5,231 nt of DNA from positions 1 through 5,231 of the forward strand of contig DRJH01000412.1 of NCBI GenBank assembly GCA_011052285.1, read 5' to 3'. The notes under the pieces were generated by a model. That model did not search any database and had not been told where the DNA came from. It worked only from the letters and a program-made list of their open reading frames with translations. The translations under genes were made by a program, and so were the position numbers. This document shows, one piece after another, positions 1-5,231 of the stretch. Position 1 is the stretch's first letter, and every line of letters begins with the position of its first letter. Origin of the DNA: Gammaproteobacteria bacterium. GTDB lineage: Bacteria; Pseudomonadota; Gammaproteobacteria; Arenicellales; DRJH01.

Positions 1-842
1 ACGAAGTCGCTTCCGGCAATGCTCAGATGTACCACGCGGCAGACTACTACTGGAAGGGCAAGCACCCGGGTTGGGCCTATTTTACGACCGTGCCTTTTGG
101 TTTGACCGATGCCGAAATGAATGCCTGGATTCAGTGGGGTGGTGGCCAGGAGCTATGGGATGAGCTTGCAGGTGGTTTTGGTCTGAAATGTATGCGCTGC
201 GGCAATACTGGCGTACAAATGGGTGGATGGTTCCGCAAGGAGATGAATTCACCTGATGACTTCAAGGGCCTGAAGATGCGTATGCCAGGCTTCGGTGGAG
301 ACGTTTTGGCCAAGCTCGGAGCTTCGCCGGTATCGTTGCCCGGTAGTCAGATCTATGAGAATCTGATCTCCGGTGCTCTGGATGCCACCGAGTGGGTCGG
401 CCCGTGGAATGACTACTTCATGAAGTTCTATGAGGCGGCCAAATACTACTATTATCCCGGTTTCCATGAGCCGGGTGCGACACTCGCTCTGGGTATTAAT
501 AAAAAATTCTGGGATGGGTTGTCAAAATCTGACCAGATCATGATTACCGCGGCAGCGCTGGCAGAAAACGACATCATGATGGCCGAGTACAATGCCAAAA
601 ATGGTGAATATCTGGCACGTTTGATCAATGATCAGGGTGTGAAGTTACGTAAGTTCAACGACGACATCTACGATGCCTTCGGTGAAGCCTCTGCCGAGGT
701 TTTTGCAGAGGTGGTCAAACACAGTGATCTGGCCAAGCGAATTCACGAGAGTTTCGTTAAATCAAGAACTGCGGTGGGTGGCTGGGCTAAAATCTCAGAC
801 CAGGCCTACATCGCACAGCGCAACCGCGTACTAGGACTTTGA
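1..842 (+). CDS. TRAP transporter solute-binding protein, DctP/TakP (FcbT1) type, 5' end cut off by the window
   Basis: Periplasmic receptor of a TRAP importer. The frame is already open at base 3, eight codons before the first in-window ATG (27), so the true start lies upstream. About 279 residues are visible. Family members usually have 350-370, so the export signal and roughly 80-90 residues are missing. Family signatures, numbered from the codon at base 3: GNTGVQMGGWF (about 67-77), the conserved TRAP arginine in KMRMPG (R93), the loop VSLPGSQIY, and the ligand-site motif ATEWVGP (E130-W131) followed by KYYYYPGFHEPG. In the 2-oxo acid binder TakP, a Gln, an Arg and a Glu-Trp pair hold the carboxylate and a sodium ion. 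Q72, R93 and E130-W131 are the likely equivalents (inference from motif position). This favours a monocarboxylate or 2-oxo acid ligand over a C4-dicarboxylate, but the substrate is unproven. A CMRC cysteine pair (63-66) precedes the Gln motif. The permease genes follow after a hairpin. TRAP identity is very secure. Confidence 0.95.
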   Translation, partial: EVASGNAQMYHAADYYWKGKHPGWAYFTTVPFGLTDAEMNAWIQWGGGQELWDELAGGFGLKCMRCGNTGVQMGGWFRKEMNSPDDFKGLKMRMPGFGGDVLAKLGASPVSLPGSQIYENLISGALDATEWVGPWNDYFMKFYEAAKYYYYPGFHEPGATLALGINKKFWDGLSKSDQIMITAAALAENDIMMAEYNAKNGEYLARLINDQGVKLRKFNDDIYDAFGEASAEVFAEVVKHSDLAKRIHESFVKSRTAVGGWAKISDQAYIAQRNRVLGL

Positions 843-874
843 TCCGATTGATTGCGGTTACTTAGCAAGCTGTG

Positions 875-904
875 GAAAGCGGAACCTTCGGGTTCCGCTT
901 TCTC
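875..904 (+). terminator. UUCG-capped hairpin, probable partial terminator between dctP and dctQ
   Basis: A perfect 12-bp inverted repeat has left arm 875-886 (GAAAGCGGAACC), tetraloop TTCG at 887-890 and right arm 891-902 (GGTTCCGCTTTC). The loop is closed by C-G, giving the very stable cUUCGg tetraloop. The T-rich stretch is short and partly inside the right arm (CTTTCTC), so termination may be incomplete. It starts 33 bases after the binding-protein stop and lies ahead of the permease genes of the same transporter. The likely role is to stabilise the 3' end of the binding-protein mRNA and let only a fraction of transcripts continue into the permeases. Such an excess of binding protein over permease is common in binding-protein-dependent importers. 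The structure is seen directly; the regulatory role is inferred. Confidence 0.8.
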
Positions 905-983
905 ATAGACCTACCAATCAGGACCGTGAATTTGCCTGCAGCATCAGATGGCTACTGTGTGGATCAAGCAGTAAAGGAAAACT

Positions 984-1010
984 GTGGATAAGCAGGATTG
1001 GCTTGCATGA
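984..1010 (+). other. Candidate 8-codon leader ORF overlapping the dctQ start
   Basis: A GTG at 984 opens an ORF encoding MDKQDWLA that ends with TGA at 1008-1010. The stop overlaps the proposed dctQ start as ATGA (1007-1010), the classic arrangement for translational coupling. AAGGA at 974-978 sits 5 bases ahead of the GTG, a better-looking ribosome binding site than the one for dctQ itself. An in-frame TAA at 972-974 means the ORF cannot extend upstream. It may load ribosomes that then re-initiate at dctQ, or it may be chance in so short a stretch. No attenuator-type codon run is visible. Confidence 0.3.
994..997 (+). promoter_or_regulatory. Ribosome binding site deciding the dctQ start
   Basis: AGGA at 994-997 lies 9 bases before the ATG at 1007, an acceptable spacing. 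It directly abuts the alternative in-frame TTG at 998, which is too close to serve it. An in-frame TAA at 989-991 rules out any earlier start. The ATG at 1007 is therefore preferred over the three-codon-longer TTG reading. Confidence 0.6.
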
Positions 1011-2089
1011 ATGTTCCGGGCAATACAACACCCGGGTCCGTTGTTTGCGGACCAGGCACCTTGGCAGTGCGGGTGTTCGCACACTGGATGGTGGCATTGG
1101 TGCTGCTGTTTCTGCTCAATGATTATTTAATCATGTGGCGGGAATGGCCGGGGGTATTGGCGTTTATCGACTACCAAGGCTGGTTTGGTCAGGGATCAGC
1201 CACAACATCACTGCAGGGTATAGCGCTGACGCAGGGTTGGTTGCAGTTTTTCGGCTATATCGCAGCGTTTGTGGTGGTGCTGGGGTATGTTTTGTTGACC
1301 CGAAATCGCCTGCTGCGTACGGATGCCGACAGGCTGACCGCACTTTCAGCCTATGTCGTGCGTGCGGCCTATTGGACAGTATTTTTGGTGGGGCTGGCAG
1401 ATATGCTGATCTCGTTCCTGCGGGTAGAGGACTTTCTTAGTGCTTGGGTGGGTGAACAACTAACCTCCGATCTCGGCCGTACTGTCTATCGAGGGACCTA
1501 TGTACATTTTCCACTGATCGGGCTGGCCCTCATCATTGCCTTGTTTACCCGCTCGCTGGGTTATGTCTGGCTCGCGTTATTGGTGGTGGTGGCTGAATTT
1601 CAAATTGTCATTACCCGGTTTGTTTTTTCCTATGAGCAGGCCTTTTTGGGTGACCTGGTGCGTTTCTGGTATGCCGCCCTGTTCTTGTTTGCCAGTGCCA
1701 ATACCCTGATCACCGGGGGCCATGTCCGGGTTGATGTCTTTTATACCAATTTTAGTGTACGACGCAAAGCCTGGGTTAATTTATGGGGTTCTGTATTGTT
1801 GGGGATGCCGTTGTGCTGGACCATTCTGACGATGGGCATGTGGACTCGAGGTAGCAGTTTGAACAGTCCACTGTATAGTTTTGAGATTTCACAAAGTGCT
1901 TATGGTATGTATGTGAAATATCTGATGGGTGCCTTTCTGATTGTATACGCCGTTTCCATGCTGATTCAGTTTTCGAGTTATGTGTTAAGCAGTGCTGCGG
2001 ATCTACGAGGAGAGCCCGGTGGCGACCAACGGGAAGCAATGGAACAGATACTGCTTGATCCCGATGTAACCGTAACGATTCAGGACTGA
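1007..2089 (+). CDS. TRAP transporter small permease subunit, DctQ (FcbT2) type, enlarged
   Basis: Inner-membrane subunit that pairs with DctM to form the translocation complex and dock the loaded binding protein. It is 360 residues from the ATG at 1007, whereas ordinary DctQ proteins have about 160-200 and four membrane helices. About eight hydrophobic segments are visible by eye: 21-42, 77-97, 116-137, 164-181, 185-205, 216-235, 257-277 and 301-327. The last four make the DctQ domain. They contain the family hallmark GGHVRVDVFY (about 237-246) followed by RRKAWVNLWG, the MPLCW segment, and the stretch SFEISQSAYGMYVKYLMG before the final helix. The first four helices are an N-terminal extension of about 180 residues whose function I do not recognise. 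A hydrophilic tail of about 30 residues ends the protein. The stop is 3 bases before the dctM start, so the two are surely co-transcribed. The DctQ assignment is secure; the role of the extra helices is unknown. Confidence 0.92.
   Translation: MNVPGNTTPGSVVCGPGTLAVRVFAHWMVALVLLFLLNDYLIMWREWPGVLAFIDYQGWFGQGSATTSLQGIALTQGWLQFFGYIAAFVVVLGYVLLTRNRLLRTDADRLTALSAYVVRAAYWTVFLVGLADMLISFLRVEDFLSAWVGEQLTSDLGRTVYRGTYVHFPLIGLALIIALFTRSLGYVWLALLVVVAEFQIVITRFVFSYEQAFLGDLVRFWYAALFLFASANTLITGGHVRVDVFYTNFSVRRKAWVNLWGSVLLGMPLCWTILTMGMWTRGSSLNSPLYSFEISQSAYGMYVKYLMGAFLIVYAVSMLIQFSSYVLSSAADLRGEPGGDQREAMEQILLDPDVTVTIQD
2082..2085 (+). promoter_or_regulatory. Ribosome binding site of dctM, inside the end of dctQ
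   Basis: AGGA at 2082-2085 lies within the last codons of dctQ, 7 bases before the ATG at 2093. It supports that start and suggests translational linkage of the two permease subunits. Confidence 0.6.
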
Positions 2090-2092
2090 TTC

Positions 2093-4756
2093 ATGGAAAT
2101 TCTCTTTCTTGTCATCCTCGTTCTGTTAATGGGGTTTGCCCTAACCTCAGGTTTCCCGGTGGCTTTTTCATTACCCGGTTCGGCAATTCTGGCGATTGCT
2201 CTGGCGTCCCTGGCCGGTTACCTGATCGTTGGGGACCCGAGTGCTTATTTTTCCGAAGGTGGGCCGATTGAGTGGCTGACCGCAGGGGTAACGAACTTTC
2301 GTAGCCTGTACTGGGATGTGGAACGTGATACCCTGATCGCAGTGCCACTGTTTATCTTCATGGGTATTATGCTGCAGCGTTCGAAAATTGCTGAAGACCT
2401 GCTGGTGGCTATGGCACAGTTGTTCGGGCCTGTGCCTGGTGGCTTGGGAATATCCGTCGTCTTCGTCGGTGCCTTACTGGCCGCCACGACCGGTATCGTG
2501 GGTGCGACAGTGATTGCCATGGGGCTCATTTCCATGCCTGCCATGATGCGTCACAAATATTCCAATTCGTTGGCTGCAGGAACCATCTGTGCGTCCGGAA
2601 CCTTGGGACAGATTATTCCCCCTTCCATTGTGTTAATCATTCTCGCAGATCAGCTCGGTAGCGCATCGGATCAGGCTAATACCGCACGCAAAGCCATGTA
2701 CAAAGCTGCAACCGGCGAATTTTCCATGCCGGCATCGTTCAGCGTCAGCTCAGCCAGTGCTGGCGACATGTTTATGGGTGCCCTGATACCGGGACTGGTA
2801 TTGGTAGTGTTATACATGATTTATATCCTGGTAACTGCGGTAGTCCGTTCCAAAAGTGCCCCTCCGGTACCCTACGAAGGTAAGTATGACCGTCGTTTTC
2901 TGCTGAATGTCTTGTTGGCATTGATTCCACCACTGGGTCTGATTTTCGTGGTCCTGGGGTCTATTTTGATGGGGGTGGCTACGGTTAACCAAGCCGGTGC
3001 TATTGGTGCCATTGGTGCCATGGTGATGGGTGGCTATCGCCTTGCAGCCGGTAAGCGGAGTGCCTATACCCCGGCAATTTTGTCTATTGTGTCAACGATT
3101 GCAATTTTTGTGGTACTGCATTTCTTCGATATTAATATCAAAAATATTCGCAACAGCCATGATCTGCTCGGTGTTGTCCTCGCTGCAATCGCGGTTACCG
3201 GGTTGTTGGTGGGCCTGCTATGGAGTGGTTGGCGTGCTTATCGTATCGAAAATACTTTGTCCATAGTAATGGCTGAAACGGCTAAAACCACCTCCATGGT
3301 CTTTATTATTTTGCTCGGTGCGGCCATGTTGACGGCGGCTTTTCGTGCTTTTGGTGGTGAGATTATGGTGCGGGAATACCTGACCAGCCTGCCGGGTGGC
3401 TTCTGGAGCCAGTTCATCGTGGTCATGGCGGTAATCTTCGTGCTCGGTTTTTTTATCGATTTTATCGAAATCTCGGTCGTCGTGGTGCCCATTGTGGCGC
3501 CGATTCTGCTCACTGATCCGAGTGCCAATGTGACCGCAATCTGGCTCGGGGTCATGGTCGGTATGAATATGCAGACCTCATTTTTGACCCCGCCGTTTGG
3601 CTTCGCACTCTTTTACTTGCGTGGCGTAGCCCCACCATCGCTGAAAACCACACAGATCTATCGTGGTGCCGTGGCCTTTATTTTACTGCAACTAACGGGC
3701 CTGGCCATTGCTGGTATGTACCCAACCATGGTGAATTACCTGCCGGATCGTATTTATCTGACCTCAGATGTGGCTCCACCACCGATCAACCCGCGTTTAC
3801 AGGGTTGTCTGGAGACCCTCGTTTTTAATTATTACGACCAACACCGGAACGAATTAGCGACCGCGATCAAGAAAATGCAGGCACTTGACCTGGGCGTAGT
3901 TCCAAAAAAATTACGCAAAGGCTTAGAAAAAAGCTTCCAGGATGCGGCCAGTACATTTGATCGGGTTAATGAAGTACGTGTCGCAGAGGCTGCGGTTGCC
4001 GAATATGCGCCCACGTACCGGCCGATACACCATAAAGTACGTAGTCAGCAGCGGCAGATTCGCAAAATTGAACAACACCTGGATGAACTTGAAAAGACCC
4101 ATACCCGCTACACACGCGATGGCACGACGCCACCTGAACAACTTCGCCAGATTGAGCAACAAATCAAAGCCCTCAACGACGACAAGCAGAAGCTTGTCAA
4201 TAGCCTGCCGAAACAATGGGATCAGGCGCACCAACGCTATCAGAAATTGGCTAAGGCGGAAAAACGTGCCCGCAGTGTCTACCGCCGCACGGTGGATGGG
4301 GCCTATGCAACAATTACGGAATTTCGCAAGTTGATCGAGCAGGCGAATTCCCTCGAAAAGTTGGCACCACAAATTGATGGTATTGAAGCAGCCGTTGCCG
4401 GGATGCCTGCCGACCAGGCCATGGAGCAAATCAAGGGGGTCGAGAAATCGCTGTATAAAGTGGCCGGTACAAGCCGTATCAAACGCAAATTCTCCAAGGC
4501 CAGACGTGCGCTAAAAGGTAAAAAAGCCAATCCTGCCAAGGCCGTCAAGTTATTGGCCCAGGGGCGCAAGCTCTACGCTGATGAAGTCGCCTGGCGCAAA
4601 GTGGCTGGTCGGGATCTGCGTTCCGTTTTTGCTAATTATGATCAGGCGCTGCAAGGTTCGATCGGGCTGCGTCTGCAGAAACGTTTGGCCATGGATCAGG
4701 CCAAGGAAATTGCCTTGTGCCAATCTGTACAGCGGGATATTTCGCTGAATTTTTAA
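2093..4756 (+). CDS. TRAP transporter large permease subunit, DctM (FcbT3) type, with insertions and a long C-terminal coiled-coil tail
   Basis: Main sodium-coupled transport channel of the TRAP system, in the inner membrane. It has 887 residues against a usual 425-450. Residues 1 to about 553 form the DctM domain: IAVPLFIFMGIMLQRS (82-97), FGPVPGGLGISVVFVGALLAA (111-131), ASGTLGQIIPPS (167-178), and MNMQTSFLTPPFGFALFYLRGVAP (491-514), a hallmark of the FcbT3 branch. Two insertions stand out. One is a hydrophilic loop at about 190-223 (DQANTARKAMYKAATGEF), where usual members are short. The other is a segment at about 317-380 that adds two hydrophobic helices (327-345, 356-378). After the usual family ending (YPTMVNYLPDRIYL, to about 556) a soluble tail runs to 887. 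It is rich in Q, K, R, E and A, with heptad-like coiled coil near 645-700 and a very basic stretch near 794-819. A hand count of 561-887 gives about 62 K/R and 37 D/E, which suggests a cytoplasmic location by the positive-inside rule (inference). The frame is continuous with no sign of a frameshift. The tail resembles no domain I can name. Confidence 0.93.
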   Translation: MEILFLVILVLLMGFALTSGFPVAFSLPGSAILAIALASLAGYLIVGDPSAYFSEGGPIEWLTAGVTNFRSLYWDVERDTLIAVPLFIFMGIMLQRSKIAEDLLVAMAQLFGPVPGGLGISVVFVGALLAATTGIVGATVIAMGLISMPAMMRHKYSNSLAAGTICASGTLGQIIPPSIVLIILADQLGSASDQANTARKAMYKAATGEFSMPASFSVSSASAGDMFMGALIPGLVLVVLYMIYILVTAVVRSKSAPPVPYEGKYDRRFLLNVLLALIPPLGLIFVVLGSILMGVATVNQAGAIGAIGAMVMGGYRLAAGKRSAYTPAILSIVSTIAIFVVLHFFDINIKNIRNSHDLLGVVLAAIAVTGLLVGLLWSGWRAYRIENTLSIVMAETAKTTSMVFIILLGAAMLTAAFRAFGGEIMVREYLTSLPGGFWSQFIVVMAVIFVLGFFIDFIEISVVVVPIVAPILLTDPSANVTAIWLGVMVGMNMQTSFLTPPFGFALFYLRGVAPPSLKTTQIYRGAVAFILLQLTGLAIAGMYPTMVNYLPDRIYLTSDVAPPPINPRLQGCLETLVFNYYDQHRNELATAIKKMQALDLGVVPKKLRKGLEKSFQDAASTFDRVNEVRVAEAAVAEYAPTYRPIHHKVRSQQRQIRKIEQHLDELEKTHTRYTRDGTTPPEQLRQIEQQIKALNDDKQKLVNSLPKQWDQAHQRYQKLAKAEKRARSVYRRTVDGAYATITEFRKLIEQANSLEKLAPQIDGIEAAVAGMPADQAMEQIKGVEKSLYKVAGTSRIKRKFSKARRALKGKKANPAKAVKLLAQGRKLYADEVAWRKVAGRDLRSVFANYDQALQGSIGLRLQKRLAMDQAKEIALCQSVQRDISLNF
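4730..4753 (+). terminator. Weak candidate terminator overlapping the dctM stop
   Basis: A 5-bp stem CAGCG (4730-4734) / CGCTG (4743-4747) with an 8-base loop is followed by AATTTTTAA, which runs into the dctM stop. The short stem makes it a poor intrinsic terminator, but it is the only candidate, because the operon has just 4 bases before the converging coaE gene. It is nested inside a perfect 8-bp inverted repeat, ATCTGTAC (4723-4730) and GTACAGAT (4765-4772), which spans both stop codons. Confidence 0.3.
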
Positions 4757-4760
4757 TGTA

Positions 4761-5231
4761 TCAGGTACAGATGACGGCTCGCAAATATCGGCGATGTAGC
4801 TCGTCAACCTGCCGGTATAGGTAGGATCGCCCCTGATGATTATTGATCACTTCATCCGCATGGCTCAGGCGTGTATTTCGATTGGTCTGTGAGGCAAACA
4901 GAGCATCGATTTCGCTGTCGCTGAGGTGGCTTCTTGCTTTGATCCAGCGTCGCCTCAAGGTATCCGGGGCATCAATGACCAGTATCCGGTCGACTTTTGT
5001 GTGCCAGCCCACTTCCAGCAGCAAAGGGACAACCAACAAGCATATCGGTGCATGAACACAATGCAGTCGCAGTGTTACCGTGGCCTCGATCAGCGGATGC
5101 AGAATTGATTCCAATTTCTTGCGTGATGCCGGGTTTTTCAGTACCAGAGCACGCAAAGCAGCACGGTCGAGCTGTTGCTGGGCCGGATCAAATACCCGTG
5201 GGCCGAAGTGGTGGTGGATTTTGGTCAGGGC
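4761..5231 (-). CDS. coaE: Dephospho-CoA kinase, N-terminal part beyond the window
   Basis: Catalyses the last step of coenzyme A synthesis, the ATP-dependent phosphorylation of the ribose 3'-hydroxyl of dephospho-CoA, in the cytoplasm. The frame is open through the right edge: upstream of the TTG at 5156 the codons continue as FGPRVFDPAQQQLDRAALRALV, which is normal CoaE sequence, so that TTG is internal. About 156 residues are visible against a usual 200 or so. The missing part holds the P-loop ATP site and the start. Hallmarks in order: LDRAALRALV, the LESILHPLI segment, VVPLLLEVGW (the conserved PLL-E motif of the CoA-binding region), VDRILVIDAPDTLRRRW, the lid-like region with SDSEIDALFASQ, RNTRLSHADEVINN, and the closing QVDELHRRYL helix. 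Nothing in the visible part looks broken. Its stop faces the dctM stop at 4 bp. The link to the transporter is probably positional only. Confidence 0.95.
   Translation of the reverse strand, partial: ALTKIHHHFGPRVFDPAQQQLDRAALRALVLKNPASRKKLESILHPLIEATVTLRLHCVHAPICLLVVPLLLEVGWHTKVDRILVIDAPDTLRRRWIKARSHLSDSEIDALFASQTNRNTRLSHADEVINNHQGRSYLYRQVDELHRRYLRAVICT

Noticed and set aside
926..991. Possible 21-codon ORF from GTG 926 to TAA 989-991 between dctP and dctQ.
   Set aside because: The only purine-rich site (AGGA at 920-923) is 2 bases from the GTG, too close, and the peptide has no recognisable feature.
998..1000. TTG at 998 as the dctQ start.
   Set aside because: The AGGA directly abuts it, while the ATG at 1007 has proper spacing from the same site.
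2990..3033. Repeated GGTGCCATT-like units in dctM.
   Set aside because: They encode the small-residue AGAIGAIGA helix typical of this permease family and are not a DNA repeat of independent meaning.
3942..4334. A 130-codon + strand ORF in another frame of the dctM tail.
   Set aside because: The product is very rich in R and N with no family motif, as expected from out-of-frame reading of a K/Q/R-rich coding region.
3923..4429. A 168-codon reverse-strand ORF within the dctM tail.
   Set aside because: It lies wholly inside a well-supported + strand gene, its protein matches nothing I know, and it is best explained as a shadow of the skewed codons of the tail.
3773..4756. The DctM tail as a separate downstream gene.
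   Set aside because: The frame runs on from the permease without a stop, and I see no convincing ribosome binding site ahead of an internal ATG in the junction region.
4843..5108. Small + strand ORFs opposite coaE.
   Set aside because: They are antisense to clear coaE coding sequence and show no family features.

Overview
This window is most of a tripartite ATP-independent periplasmic (TRAP) transporter operon on the + strand, converging on a dephospho-CoA kinase gene (coaE) on the - strand. The left edge cuts off the 5' end of the solute-binding-protein gene and the right edge cuts off the 5' end of coaE. Codon use, moderate GC (by eye about half) and the protein sequences suggest a Gram-negative proteobacterium, most likely a gammaproteobacterium. 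No feature fixes the genus.

Layout. Bases 1-842: DctP/TakP-type periplasmic binding protein, lacking about 80-90 N-terminal residues. Bases 843-1006: a gap holding a perfect 12-bp hairpin capped by a UUCG tetraloop, probably a partial terminator that favours the binding protein over the permeases. It also holds a tiny leader-like ORF whose stop overlaps the next start (ATGA). Bases 1007-2089: an enlarged DctQ-type small permease, about twice the usual length. Bases 2093-4756: a very large DctM-type permease of 887 residues, about twice the usual length, with two internal insertions and a C-terminal basic, partly coiled-coil tail of about 330 residues. Bases 4761-5231: coaE on the - strand, ending only 4 bp from the dctM stop.

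How it works together. The binding protein captures an organic acid in the periplasm and hands it to the DctQ-DctM membrane complex, which imports it using a sodium ion gradient. Motifs in all three proteins point to the FcbT/TakP branch (COG4663/4665/4664, annotated 'mannitol/chloroaromatic compound'), whose best studied member binds 2-oxo acids such as pyruvate. The actual substrate cannot be read from sequence alone. The most unusual aspect is that both membrane subunits are enlarged, and that DctM carries a long soluble tail not needed in ordinary TRAP transporters. CoaE catalyses the last step of CoA synthesis and is probably an unrelated neighbour.

I found no mobile element, CRISPR array, tRNA or rRNA, and no clearly new defence or signalling system. 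The DctM tail is the best candidate for undescribed biology.
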